Below, piece after piece: positions 25,879-34,772 of a stretch of DNA of 64,000 nucleotides. Each line of letters begins with the position of its first letter. Position 1 is the first letter of the stretch. The position numbers and the translations under genes were made by a program. The stretch is from JANXYW01 sp031400455 (lineage in GTDB: Bacteria > Chloroflexota > Dehalococcoidia > DSTF01 > JACRBR01). Where the stretch lies: positions 124,001 through 188,000 of the forward strand of contig JANNPX010000019.1 of assembly GCA_031400455.1 (NCBI GenBank). Reading direction: 5' to 3'. The notes under the pieces were generated by a model, which searched no databases, was not told where the DNA came from, and saw nothing but the letters and a program-made list of their open reading frames with translations.

Positions 25879-26799
25879 TCAGTTGGCCGCGGCACCCTGC
25901 GGTGGTACGGGCGCGCCTTTCTCGAGGGCGATCACGTGCTGCAGCGCGGCTACGGCTACTTCGATCTGGGCGTCGTCGGGGTCGCGGGTGGTGAGGGACT
26001 GGAGCCAAATGTTGGGGCGGTAGATGAGTGAGAAGATCGCATTGCCCTCGAAGCGTTGGGCAAGGCGGAGGACTTCGTAAGCGAGTGCCGCGATGATCGG
26101 AATGAGCAGGATGCGTTCGACGATGCGGAGCCAGATGGGCGGGGTCCCGAGCAGTAGGAACATCACGAGTGCGATCACCATGACGGTGAGCAGGAACGCG
26201 GTGCCGCAGCGCGGGTGGGCGTTCGGGTACTCGCGGATGTTCGTGGGTGTCAGCTCGCGGCCGTGCTCGTAGGCGTGGATCGCTCGGTGCTCTGCGCCGT
26301 GATACGCGAAGACGCGGCTGACGTCCCGCATGCGGCCGATGAACCAGACGTAGCCGACCAGCATCGCTAAGCGCAGGATGCCTTCGGCGATCACTTCGAT
26401 GTAGTCGTTGCCGAAGACGTTGCCGAGCCAGCTCGTGAGAAGCACCGGCGCCACGAAGAAGATGGCAGCTACGAGCACGAGCATGACTCCAAGCATGGCG
26501 GCGAGCTGCGACGGGCTGACCTCTTGCTGTTCCTCGCCCAGCGCGACCTGCGACGACCAGGTGAGGGCGCGCACGCCCAGCGCCAGGGTCTCGTACAGGA
26601 CGACCATGCCGCGCAGGATCGGGATGCGGCGCGGCCAGCCGGTGTAGATGCCGGTGAGCGCTTCGCCGCGCTGGACGATTTCGCCGTTCGGTGCACGCAC
26701 AGCGACCGCCATGTGACGCGGTCCGCGGATCATCACGCCTTCCATCACGGCCTGGCCACCGTAGTAAAGGTTGGTCGCGGCGTCGGGCGCGCGGCTCAC
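25879..26799 (-). CDS. DUF1385 family integral membrane protein
   Basis: A 306-residue member of DUF1385. The hallmark start YYGGQAVMEGVMIRGP is at about residues 10-25. Four or so membrane helices follow, and the conserved AYHGAEHRAIHAYE and HPRCGTAFLL blocks lie in the middle. Its function is not established, but the His-rich motif suggests a membrane metalloenzyme or transporter. The GTG at 26799 is chosen because it overlaps the ABC permease stop by 4 bases (GTGA) and leaves the family start intact. A longer upstream frame is spurious. Confidence 0.85.
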   Translation of the reverse strand: MSRAPDAATNLYYGGQAVMEGVMIRGPRHMAVAVRAPNGEIVQRGEALTGIYTGWPRRIPILRGMVVLYETLALGVRALTWSSQVALGEEQQEVSPSQLAAMLGVMLVLVAAIFFVAPVLLTSWLGNVFGNDYIEVIAEGILRLAMLVGYVWFIGRMRDVSRVFAYHGAEHRAIHAYEHGRELTPTNIREYPNAHPRCGTAFLLTVMVIALVMFLLLGTPPIWLRIVERILLIPIIAALAYEVLRLAQRFEGNAIFSLIYRPNIWLQSLTTRDPDDAQIEVAVAALQHVIALEKGAPVPPQGAAAN

Positions 26800-27579
26800 A
26801 GCTCCTGCCGTTCGAACTGGAGCAGCGCGAGGGTGGTGAGGACGACAACGGCGACGACAGAGGCGATCGGGATGGTGAGCAGCGGCGATGTCAGCTCCGT
26901 GTCCGCGGCTGCCGCGACGGCTGCCAGCGGTAGGTAGGACGGCAGCACTCGATACGTCCATTCCAATGACGCGACGGCGGGCACGAAGTTGGGCAGGAAC
27001 CACACGGCCAGAGTGATCAACGAGACGGGTGTCACAGACCGAAAGGGCACACCGAGCGCGATGGTGAGGAACGAGAGGAAGGCCACTTCCACGCTGAGGA
27101 TGACGCAGGCGAGCAGGATGCGCGCAGCGGGTAGATCGGCGAAGAGCACGAAGGTAATCACGAACCAGATCACGGTTGGGATCAGGACGAGCGTGATGAT
27201 GTTAATGGCCGTGTGCGCGGACGCCTTCGCGAGCACGTATGAAGGGCGCGAGACCGGCTTCGTGAGGATCCATGCACTGATGCCTACGGCGCGTTCGCGT
27301 GTCATCGCATCTACGGTGGAGGCGATGACCATGAGCGAGCCGAGATATCCGACGAGCGCAGACCATGAGCCGACGATCCCCTGCATGCCGTCGATATCGA
27401 TTTCGTGCCGCGCACCGTCACCGAAATTCTCGACCTGGAAGTATGCGATCACGGGCACGAGCAGGAGCGCGCCAGTCATGATGACCAGAAAGATGATGAT
27501 GCGCTTCGAGCGGCGCGCCTCGAGGAACTCCTTCTGGAAGAGCACGCCGAAGCCGGGCAAGAGTGCGGTTTGCTTCCCG

Positions 27580-27593
<14 letters not shown>
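26796..27593 (-). CDS. ABC-2 type exporter permease
   Basis: A 265-residue membrane protein with six hydrophobic helices. It begins PGFGVLFQKEFLEARRSKR, the amphipathic entry typical of ABC-2/NosY-type permeases. The block VDAMTRERAVGISAWILTKPVSR matches the conserved cytoplasmic loop of this group. The ATG at 27593 overlaps the ATPase gene by 14 bases, and the DUF1385 gene overlaps its own stop by 4. The three genes form one operon. The exported substrate is unknown. Confidence 0.85.
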
Positions 27594-28530
<937 letters not shown>

Positions 28531-28574
28531 GCGTTCAGCATGGATGGCGTGGGGAGGTGCGGTCAAGGTCAGTC

Positions 28575-28620
28575 GTTGGAGGTTGGATGCTGGAGGCGGG
28601 AGGCGAGACACGGGAAGCGG
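28575..28620. repeat. Intergenic GGAGGTTGGATGCTGG repeat tract
   Basis: Contains GTTGGAGGTTGGATGCTGGA followed by GGCGGGAGGCGAGACACGGG. The tract is read through by the ABC ATPase frame upstream of its likely start, and it belongs to the dispersed low-complexity family. Confidence 0.6.
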
Positions 28621-28690
28621 GGCGTTGGGTGGAGGTTCGTTCGGGTCGGGCCTTTGCTGGGCGGATCGAACGCCGGAGTTAGAACGCGGG

Positions 28691-28720
28691 GGATCCTTCG
28701 GCTTCGCTCAGGATGGCGTT
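28691..28720 (+). repeat. Dispersed repeat copy d (TTCGGCTTCGCTCAGGATG)
   Basis: GGATCCTTCGGCTTCGCTCA then GGATGGC lies between the ABC ATPase and the lipoprotein gene, in the same orientation as the other copies. Confidence 0.7.
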
Positions 28721-28801
28721 CGGGTTGGTTGCATGAGATGGGGGCCAGGCGTTGCGGGCGGGGCGCTCGCGCTCCATCGCGGGGCGACGGATGATGATGA
28801 C

Positions 28802-30043
28802 CTAGAACGGGCAGATGATGGCCGGGTCGAATGGGGGGTTGGTGTAGCCGAAGTTCCAGAACGCCTGATACTCGGCGAGGTTAGCGTTGATATCGTCGCG
28901 GACGGCGGCGCAGCCGATGCTGATGCTGTTCTTGGCGTTGAAGCCGGCCTTGAACGAGCCGGCGAGTTGATCGTGCAGGGTTTCCGGATGGTAGCTGCGC
29001 GAGCGATCGAGGTAGCCGTTCGCTTTCGCTGCATCGCCGCCGGCCTCGAGGACCGCGAGGGCTGCGCGGAAGAGCGAGTACGACTCGAACTCATTGCGCT
29101 CGCGCTTCGCTTCGTCCCAGATCTGCAGCGATGTATCGCCGACTACGGCGGCGTAAGCCGCTTCGGCGTCGGCGTAGTTGCCAGCCGTGAACAGCGTGTC
29201 CGCGTCTTTCACGGCGTGATAGAGGTACGTCGCCTTGTCGAGTTGCGTCGACTTGAGGGCGTACGCCGCGCCGTTCCACGCCCACGTCTCCGTGCGGGTG
29301 CGCTGCGGCCCCGCACCGACGCTGTTTTGCGCTCCGCCCGTCAGCAGCAGTTCCTGCGTGTTGTCCGCGCCGGGCTGGAACTTCGCCTGGGCGGAGGCCA
29401 TGGTAATGCCGTCGGGAGGCGTGATCGCGGTGTAGCCGGCGGTGGCGCCCTTGAGGATGCGCACGGTGGTAGTACAAGTACTCGCATCGCAGCTGCCGGT
29501 GGCGAATGCGAACTCGCCGCCGCCGTCGCCGTTGAGGTCGCCTGCAGCCAACAGCGGATTGATCGGCTGCGTTGTCCCGGGCGGAACGACCTCGCTGGGA
29601 TCGGATTGGTGCGCCACGGTGTAGCCGCTCGCGCCTGGATCGAAGACGATGATCTCGAATTGCGTCTCGCTGATCGCGGTCGGCGCGGCGAGCTTGTTCG
29701 TCAGCACGGCGACGACCTCGTTCGCGGGATCCTCGTCGGTGTTGGCGGCGATGCAGCCGTCGTCGGCGGAGATCAGCGGCATGCTCCAGGCCGCGAACAG
29801 CGCGGCGAGGCAGTTCGGGCCAGATGCTGATGGATCGGCGGTGAGGTACTGCGCGATGACGGTTGTGTATTCGGCGAACGAGACTGGCTTGCCGGGCACC
29901 GCGACCGGAATAGCTGTTGCGGTGGCGGGAGCCACGGTTGCCGTTGGCTGCGCGGGCGTCTTCGTGGACGAACTTGAGCCGCCGTTGCAGGCGCTTAGCG
30001 CCAACATACAGACGAGCGCCGAGACGATCCCTGTCTTGCTCAT
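28802..30043 (-). CDS. Secreted lipoprotein with an FG-GAP-like segment, unknown function
   Basis: A 413-residue lipoprotein. The signal peptide ends in the lipobox LSAC with Cys19, then a Ser/Thr/Pro-rich spacer. The middle part (about 165-230) contains AAGDLNGDGGGEFAFATGS, the DxNxDG calcium-type loop of FG-GAP repeats. The C-terminal third is helical and TPR-like (NYADAEAAYAAVVGDTSLQIWDEAKRE). It resembles the lipoprotein at 60441-61043 in design, with NCCP or CAA clusters and a DLN/DLT motif. The start has TAACCT 8 bases upstream and no Shine-Dalgarno sequence. Function unknown. Confidence 0.7.
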   Translation of the reverse strand: MSKTGIVSALVCMLALSACNGGSSSSTKTPAQPTATVAPATATAIPVAVPGKPVSFAEYTTVIAQYLTADPSASGPNCLAALFAAWSMPLISADDGCIAANTDEDPANEVVAVLTNKLAAPTAISETQFEIIVFDPGASGYTVAHQSDPSEVVPPGTTQPINPLLAAGDLNGDGGGEFAFATGSCDASTCTTTVRILKGATAGYTAITPPDGITMASAQAKFQPGADNTQELLLTGGAQNSVGAGPQRTRTETWAWNGAAYALKSTQLDKATYLYHAVKDADTLFTAGNYADAEAAYAAVVGDTSLQIWDEAKRERNEFESYSLFRAALAVLEAGGDAAKANGYLDRSRSYHPETLHDQLAGSFKAGFNAKNSISIGCAAVRDDINANLAEYQAFWNFGYTNPPFDPAIICPF

Positions 30044-30051
30044 GCGTCTTC

Positions 30052-30057
30052 AGGTTA
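30052..30057 (-). promoter_or_regulatory. Putative -10 (TAACCT) for a leaderless lipoprotein mRNA
   Basis: On the minus strand TAACCT ends 8 bases before the ATG at 30043, with no ribosome-binding site between. Confidence 0.4.
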
Positions 30058-30097
30058 CTTGATGGACACGCGGGACGCGCAGGTGCCGTATGGCTTG

Positions 30098-31684
30098 TCA
30101 TTGTTGTGACGGACGGCGGTGCACGACTTCGCCGGCGACGATCGTGGCATCCACGCGCGCGTCGAGTATGCGCATTGGATCGTGCGTCGAGAGGATGTCC
30201 TCGGAGAGCACTACCAGATCCCCGCGGTGTCCGGGCGCGATTGTGCCGGAGCGATCATCTTCGCGGACTGCGCGAGCTGGGCCAGACGTGTAGGCGGCTA
30301 AGGCGACTTCGATCGGGAGGCGCTGTCCGGGGTACCAACCCTCAAGTGGATCGCCGCTCGCGTTGCGGCGAGTCACAGCGGCGTGGACGCCGGCGAGCGG
30401 ATCCATTGTCTCGACCGGAGTATCGGAGCCGAACGCGAGGTTGACGCCGATGCTGTGGAGCGACGCGAAAGCGTAGGCGCCCGTGCCGCGCGCTCCCCAG
30501 GCGCGGTCGACCTTCGCCATGTCCTGCGTCGCGTGGATCGGCTGGACCGATGCGGTGACGTTCTCGTAGGCGAAGCGTGAAATATCGATCGACGCGAGGA
30601 GTTGCGCGTGTTCGATGCGACGCGGGAGATCGGGAGCCAGCGCGCGAGTGCGTGCGATAATGTCGAGCACCTCGCGGTTCGCACGATCGCCGATGGCGTG
30701 GATGGCGGGTGCGAGCCCCTGCTGCAAACAGCGCCGGACATCGCGTTCGAGATCGGCTGCGGGCTGCAGAGCAAGGCCCGTGTCCGTCGCGCCCTCGCAG
30801 GGTTCGAGCATCCACGCTGTCATCGATCCGAGCGCACCATCGGCGAAGAACTTCACGCCGCCGACGCGCAGCATGTCGTCACCATCGCCGGTAGCGAGGT
30901 TGCGCTCGATCCACTCGTCGAGCATGCGGTGCGACATGAAGGGTCGCACGCGCAGGCGGAGTTCGCCGGAATCGTTGAGCGCGTGCAGCGCCTGGAGCTC
31001 GCCCCGGCTGACGTCCATCGCGTGGACGCCCGTAACGCCGAGGCTGTGTGCGTGAGCGGTCGCCTGCTTGAGCGCGGCGATACGGTCGTCCTGATGCAGC
31101 TTAGGTGAGACGGCCGCGATGAGTCGCGATGCATTGTCGCGGAGGATGCCCGTGGGCTCGCCTGCGGCGTCGATGTCGATCGTGCCTCCATCAGGGGCGG
31201 GTGTATTTGCGCTGATGCCGGCTACCCGCAGCGCGGCGGTGTTTACCCACGTGCAGTGGCCGGACGTATGGGTGAGCACCACGGGTCGATCCGGCGCTAC
31301 GGAGTCGAGGCTATGCCGGTCGGGAAATTGCGCGCCGGGCCAGTCGTTTTGATCCCATCCGGCACCGAGGATCCATGCGCCAGCCGCCGGGGTCCCGAGG
31401 CGTTCCGCGACACGGCGGACCGCTTCCTCGACTGACGGGACTGACTTGAGGTCGACAGACTGCATCGCGAGACCGGTGCCGAGCAGGTGTGTGTGGCTGT
31501 CGGTGAACCCGGGGAGGACGAGGCGGCCGCCGGCGTCGATGGTTTCGGCGCCCAACGGAATGTTCGCGTCGGCCTCGGCGCCGACGAACGCGATGACACC
31601 GTCCTGGATGATCGCGGTGTCAGCGCGCGGCGACTTCGGATCGCCTGTCCAGATGTTCGCGTTGCGGATGACGAGGGTGGTCAT
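30098..31684 (-). CDS. YtcJ-like metal-dependent amidohydrolase
   Basis: A 528-residue amidohydrolase_3 family protein. The N-terminal composite domain reads IRNANIWTGDPKSPRADTAI. The metal motif HxH is in LPGFTDSHTHLLGTG. Further blocks are GWDQNDW, HTSGHCTWVNTAAL, PAIHAIGDRANREVLD and the C-terminal SDTPVETMDPLAGVHAAVTR with its metal Asp. Enzymes of this group hydrolyse N-acyl or formyl bonds; the substrate is unknown. No signal peptide. The start sits 7 bases after TATCAC. Confidence 0.88.
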   Translation of the reverse strand: MTTLVIRNANIWTGDPKSPRADTAIIQDGVIAFVGAEADANIPLGAETIDAGGRLVLPGFTDSHTHLLGTGLAMQSVDLKSVPSVEEAVRRVAERLGTPAAGAWILGAGWDQNDWPGAQFPDRHSLDSVAPDRPVVLTHTSGHCTWVNTAALRVAGISANTPAPDGGTIDIDAAGEPTGILRDNASRLIAAVSPKLHQDDRIAALKQATAHAHSLGVTGVHAMDVSRGELQALHALNDSGELRLRVRPFMSHRMLDEWIERNLATGDGDDMLRVGGVKFFADGALGSMTAWMLEPCEGATDTGLALQPAADLERDVRRCLQQGLAPAIHAIGDRANREVLDIIARTRALAPDLPRRIEHAQLLASIDISRFAYENVTASVQPIHATQDMAKVDRAWGARGTGAYAFASLHSIGVNLAFGSDTPVETMDPLAGVHAAVTRRNASGDPLEGWYPGQRLPIEVALAAYTSGPARAVREDDRSGTIAPGHRGDLVVLSEDILSTHDPMRILDARVDATIVAGEVVHRRPSQQ

Positions 31685-31701
31685 GGGCGAAGTGATAGCA
31701 C

Positions 31702-31740
31702 GAGACGGAAGTGAGAGGCGAGAGGCGGGAGTGGCGGGTG
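31702..31740. repeat. Intergenic GAGAGGCGAGAGGCGGGAG repeat tract
   Basis: AAGTGAGAGGCGAGAGGCGG then GAGTGGCGGG is made of GAGAGGCG / GGCGGGAG units. It belongs to the same dispersed purine-rich family as the tract at 28575. Confidence 0.5.
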
Positions 31741-31765
31741 CCTTACGCCGACTTTCGGCCGAAAC

Positions 31766-31795
31766 AGAAAACGCGCCCGCCGGACTGGCGGACGC
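31766..31795 (-). terminator. Terminator of the rplU-rpmA-rpmE operon
   Basis: On the minus strand GCGTCCGCC and GGCGGGCGC pair (9 bp with one G-U) around AGTCC and are followed by GTTTT. It lies about 28 bases past the rpmE stop. Confidence 0.75.
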
Positions 31796-31822
31796 GTCGT
31801 CGTCGGTGCGCGATAAGAAATG

Positions 31823-32047
31823 CTATTTCGTCTTCGCCTGCGCGGCTGTGGACTTCTCGAGACGCTTGGTGAAGCGCTCGACGCGGCCGGCGGTGTCGAC
31901 GATGCGCTGCTGGCCGGTGAAGAACGGGTGGCAGGCGCTGCAGATGTCGACGTGGAGGTCGGCCTTGGTGGCGCGGGTCTCCCAAGCGTTACCGCAGGCG
32001 CAGTGAACGTTCGATGCGACGTACTCGGGGTGGATCTTGGGCTTCAT
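31823..32047 (-). CDS. rpmE: 50S ribosomal protein L31, zinc-binding form
   Basis: A 74-residue bL31 of the C+ type. Zinc ligands are Cys16, Cys18, Cys36 and Cys39 (VHCACGN and DICSACHPFFTGQQ). The family C-terminus FTGQQRIVDTAGRVERF is intact, followed by a short Lys-rich tail. It is last in rplU-rpmA-rpmE, 42 bases after rpmA, and a terminator follows. Having the zinc form suggests zinc-replete conditions or zinc storage in ribosomes, as known in other bacteria. Confidence 0.96.
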   Translation of the reverse strand: MKPKIHPEYVASNVHCACGNAWETRATKADLHVDICSACHPFFTGQQRIVDTAGRVERFTKRLEKSTAAQAKTK

Positions 32048-32089
32048 GTCCGGCTTTCTCAGAGGTTCGTCTGACCTGTGTCGTTCAGT

Positions 32090-32386
32090 CTAGCTCGCCG
32101 CGACAGCTTCCGCCGTGACAGCTTCCGCCTCGATGGCGTAGACGCTGATCTTCTTCCGGCGGCCCTTCGCGTACGGTTCGAACTTCACGGCGCCGTCGGC
32201 GAGCGCGAAGAGCGTGTGATCGCGGCCTACGCCGACGTTGCGGCCGGCGTGGAAGCGGGTGCCGCGCTGGCGCATGATGATCGTGCCGGCGAGGACGGCC
32301 TGGCCGTCGGATCGCTTGACGCCAAGGCGTTGCGAGTTGCTGTCGCGGCCGTTTCGGGAGCTGCCGACGCCCTTTTTGTGTGCCAT
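32090..32386 (-). CDS. rpmA: 50S ribosomal protein L27
   Basis: A 98-residue bL27. The start MAHKKGVGSSRNGRDSNSQR is the family hallmark, with no N-terminal cleavage extension of the Firmicutes type. RQRGTRFHAGRNVGVGRDHTLFA follows. It begins 6 bases after the rplU stop and precedes rpmE by 42 bases. The C-terminal tail (after KKISVYAIEAE) is Ala/Val/Glu-rich and a little longer than usual. Confidence 0.97.
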   Translation of the reverse strand: MAHKKGVGSSRNGRDSNSQRLGVKRSDGQAVLAGTIIMRQRGTRFHAGRNVGVGRDHTLFALADGAVKFEPYAKGRRKKISVYAIEAEAVTAEAVAAS

Positions 32387-32392
32387 GACGTC

Positions 32393-32923
32393 CTACTCCA
32401 CCTTCTTACGTGCGCGCTTCGGCTTCTCGGCCGCCTCTTCCGCGGGCGCGGCCTCCGCATCGGCGAGGACGACGTCAGCGACGACGTCATCCGCGGGCGC
32501 GGCCTCGGGGACGGGCGCGTCGGTGGTCTTGCGGCCGCGGCGTACCTTAGGTGCTGGCTCGGCTGCTTCGGGTTCGGCGACCTTCGCGGCGCGAGGTTTG
32601 GGCTGCTGGCCGGGACCAAGCACGTCATCGACGAGAACCGTCGTGAACTGCTGGCGGTGACCGTTCTTCTTCCGGGCGCGGGTCTTGTTCTTGTAGCGGA
32701 AGACGAGGATCTTCTTCGCTCGCCCCTGCTCGGTGATGGTGCCCAGAACCCGCGCGCCCTCGACGGCGGGTGTGCCGATCGTGATGTTCTCGCCATCGGC
32801 GAGGAGTAGGACGTCGTTCAACTCGACGCTCTGCCCGGCTTCGCCGGGGAGGCGCTCGATCGTGACGCGGCGCCCTTCCTGGACGCGGTACTGCTTGCCA
32901 CCGGTGCGTACGACCGCGAACAC
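32393..32923 (-). CDS. rplU: 50S ribosomal protein L21 with a long C-terminal extension
   Basis: A 176-residue bL21. The core (about 1-103) starts MFAVVRTGGKQYRVQEGRRV and ends with KNKTRARKKNGHRQQFTTV, close to normal family length. About 70 further residues are Ala/Pro/Glu/Lys-rich (for example EPEAAEPAPKVRRGRKTTDA), ending in a basic KPKRARKKVE. The GTG at 32923 has GGAGG at a spacing of 5. A longer open frame upstream is spurious. It leads the rplU-rpmA-rpmE operon. Confidence 0.95.
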   Translation of the reverse strand: MFAVVRTGGKQYRVQEGRRVTIERLPGEAGQSVELNDVLLLADGENITIGTPAVEGARVLGTITEQGRAKKILVFRYKNKTRARKKNGHRQQFTTVLVDDVLGPGQQPKPRAAKVAEPEAAEPAPKVRRGRKTTDAPVPEAAPADDVVADVVLADAEAAPAEEAAEKPKRARKKVE

Positions 32924-33000
32924 GGCATCCTCCAAACAACAGAATACCCGCCGTGCGGCAGGCATCGCCAGGCAGTCTATCGAGAGCTTCGGGAGTGTGT

Positions 33001-33062
33001 CAAACGGGGGGAGTTTGAAGTTCGCGGTTGGCAGTTCACAGTTGCTGGTTGGCGAAATCGAG
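33001..33062. repeat. Intergenic repeat tract (GCGGTTGGCAGTTCACAGTT type)
   Basis: Between rplU and the divergent DNA methyltransferase, units of GTTCGCGGTTGGCAGTTCAC and AGTTGCTGGTTGGC repeat imperfectly. The tract belongs to the dispersed low-complexity spacer class. Confidence 0.5.
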
Positions 33063-33097
33063 GGTATTCCCCTACTGAAGTGCTGATCGGTACATGA

Positions 33098-33103
33098 TCT
33101 ACT
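33098..33103 (+). promoter_or_regulatory. Putative -10 (TCTACT) for a leaderless methyltransferase mRNA
   Basis: TCTACT ends 6 bases before the ATG at 33110, and no Shine-Dalgarno sequence is present. Confidence 0.35.
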
Positions 33104-33109
33104 TCGCGC

Positions 33110-33952
33110 ATGATCGAACCAATCGAACGAGCCCCAGCCCCAAAGCGCCGCGTCGTCAAGGCGCCACTGCGGCTTTCGCGCGGAGCGCCGGCGCCGAACC
33201 AGGTGATTACGGGCGACTGCCTGGATGCGATGCGGGGATGGCCGGACGGGTGCATCGACCATTGCATCGTCGACCCGCCGTTCAACATCGGGTCGGGGAG
33301 CGGGCGGAAGGGCAAGAGTGGTCTCGGTTGGGCGTTCTCGTCGCACGTAACGATGGACGAGACGTGGGATACGTTCACCAAAGACGACTTCTACGAGTTC
33401 AACGTCGCGTGGCTGCGCGAGGTCGTGCGCGTCGTCAAGCCGAACGGGAACATCCTGGTATTCGGCAGCTATCACAACATCTACCAGCTCGGGCACATCC
33501 TGCAACATGTGCTCGATCGGCGCATCCTCAACTCCGTCGTGTGGTTCAAGCCGAATGCACAGCCGAACATCACGGCGCGCACACTGACCGAAAGCACGGA
33601 GCAGATCATCTGGGCGGTGAACGGAACGCCGGCGAAAGCGACGGGATGGACCTTTAACTACTGGGACGCGAAAGAGATGAACGGCGGCAAGCAGATGCGC
33701 AATCTCTGGGAGTTCCCGGTGACATCCAAGAAAGAACGCTCGGCGGGCAAGCACCCGTCGCAGAAGCCACTCGGGTTGCTGGAGCGCGCCGTGTTGCTAG
33801 CGTCTCAGCCGGGAGAGCTGCTGCTCGATCCGTTCGCGGGGGCTGGCACGCTGGCTGTGGCGGCCGCGAGGCATCAGCGGGAGTGGTTGCTAATCGAGAG
33901 CGTGCAGGAATATGCGGAGATCGCGCAGCGGCGGATTGCCGCGGCTGGGTGA
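33110..33952 (+). CDS. Orphan DNA (adenine-N6 or cytosine-N4) methyltransferase, beta-type motif order
   Basis: A 280-residue DNA methyltransferase of the N6_N4_Mtase family. The catalytic motif IV DPPFN is at residues 55-59, and the SAM-binding motif I LLLDPFAGAGT lies at the other end (about 237-247), which is the beta order. The intervening VVWFKPNAQPNI and TSKKERSAGKHPSQKP blocks are typical. No restriction endonuclease or specificity subunit is adjacent, so it is probably an orphan, epigenetic-type methyltransferase. The recognition site cannot be inferred. The gene has no Shine-Dalgarno sequence and is divergent from rplU. Confidence 0.88.
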   Translation: MIEPIERAPAPKRRVVKAPLRLSRGAPAPNQVITGDCLDAMRGWPDGCIDHCIVDPPFNIGSGSGRKGKSGLGWAFSSHVTMDETWDTFTKDDFYEFNVAWLREVVRVVKPNGNILVFGSYHNIYQLGHILQHVLDRRILNSVVWFKPNAQPNITARTLTESTEQIIWAVNGTPAKATGWTFNYWDAKEMNGGKQMRNLWEFPVTSKKERSAGKHPSQKPLGLLERAVLLASQPGELLLDPFAGAGTLAVAAARHQREWLLIESVQEYAEIAQRRIAAAG

Positions 33953-33966
33953 GCCCTAACCCCCGG

Positions 33967-33989
33967 CCCCTTCCGCGCGAGGGAAGGGG
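33967..33989. repeat. CCCCTTCC/GGAAGGGG hairpin repeat
   Basis: An inverted repeat of 8 bp with a 7-base loop, preceded by CCTAACCCCCGG, right after the DNA methyltransferase stop. It is the same class as the hairpin at 25751. It sits in a convergent gap and may act as a terminator. Confidence 0.5.
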
Positions 33990-34038
33990 AGCCTCGTTCG
34001 GAGTTGGTGCTTCTTCTATGGGGTTCTGAGCAGTGCGG

Positions 34039-34068
34039 AGTAGGTCCTTCGCTTCGCTCTGGACGACA
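34039..34068 (+). repeat. Dispersed repeat copy e (TTCGCTTCGCTC family)
   Basis: AGTAGGTCCTTCGCTTCGCT then CTGGACGACA lies in the convergent gap between the DNA methyltransferase and the dinB partner gene. Confidence 0.7.
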
Positions 34069-34169
34069 GGGATGCGGGCGCACGTACACATCATCGGAGT
34101 GTCTGTTGGCGGTGTGACTCACAGCCGGGGACGGCTGTGCCACTCGCTTCCGCCCGTGGGTTGACGTTC

Positions 34170-34772
34170 TCAGTCCCTCGACTTCACCTGTGTGCTTGTG
34201 GCGGTCAGATAGCGGCGACCCGCGTCCGAGAGTTCGTAGCCGACTTCGTGGCTGATCGTTAGTCCGAGCGCTTTCAGTTTGCGGACGTGGGCTTTGAAGT
34301 CGAGTCGCTCCCAGTCAAGCTGGGCGCTGAGGATGCGGGCGGGGACTTGCGGCTGGTCCGCGATCGACTTGAGGACGGCGTGCGTCCAGGCGCCGCGCGG
34401 CGAGCGATTGTCCATTTTCGCGAGGCGACTCGCTACTTCATCGAGATCGAGCGTGCGTGTTGCTGCAGGCACTAGCGCCACGTCGCCGAGGAAGCGGAAC
34501 TGGACGCGATGGAGCAGCGTGTCGTCGGCGACGTGCGTCTTCGTGTGCTCGCCGGCTAACTCCCGGATGTCGGCGACGCTCTTGCATCCGGTGAGGCGCA
34601 CGTCGCGGCGGGCGATCATGGCGGCGGGAATGACCTGCACGTCATCTATGGCGATGGTGCCAAGCGGGGTGCGGTAAGACTTGCCAGCTTTCACCTTTGC
34701 TGAACGCCAGAGGCGGTACGAGACGGTGATCTCGCCCTTCGTGACGCGCTCGCGATCCCCTCGCCGGAACAT
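34170..34772 (-). CDS. Unknown protein (possible ASCH-like domain) coupled to dinB
   Basis: A 200-residue protein. Residues 1-75 (FRRGDRERVTKGEITVSYR, then GTIAIDDVQVIPAAMI) resemble the RNA-binding-like ASCH beta-barrel fold. The rest, with QVPARILSAQLDWERLDFKAHVRKLKALGLT, reads as a winged-helix-like segment. Its ATG at 34772 overlaps the dinB stop as TGATG, so translation is coupled. A partner role in translesion synthesis is inferred from coupling only. The longer upstream frame over dinB is antisense-like. Confidence 0.6.
   Translation of the reverse strand: MFRRGDRERVTKGEITVSYRLWRSAKVKAGKSYRTPLGTIAIDDVQVIPAAMIARRDVRLTGCKSVADIRELAGEHTKTHVADDTLLHRVQFRFLGDVALVPAATRTLDLDEVASRLAKMDNRSPRGAWTHAVLKSIADQPQVPARILSAQLDWERLDFKAHVRKLKALGLTISHEVGYELSDAGRRYLTATSTQVKSRD

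Noticed and set aside
32924..33754. N-terminal extension of L21 and a frame against the DNA methyltransferase
   Set aside because: L21 starts at the GTG with GGAGG; the extension is repeat and antisense sequence.
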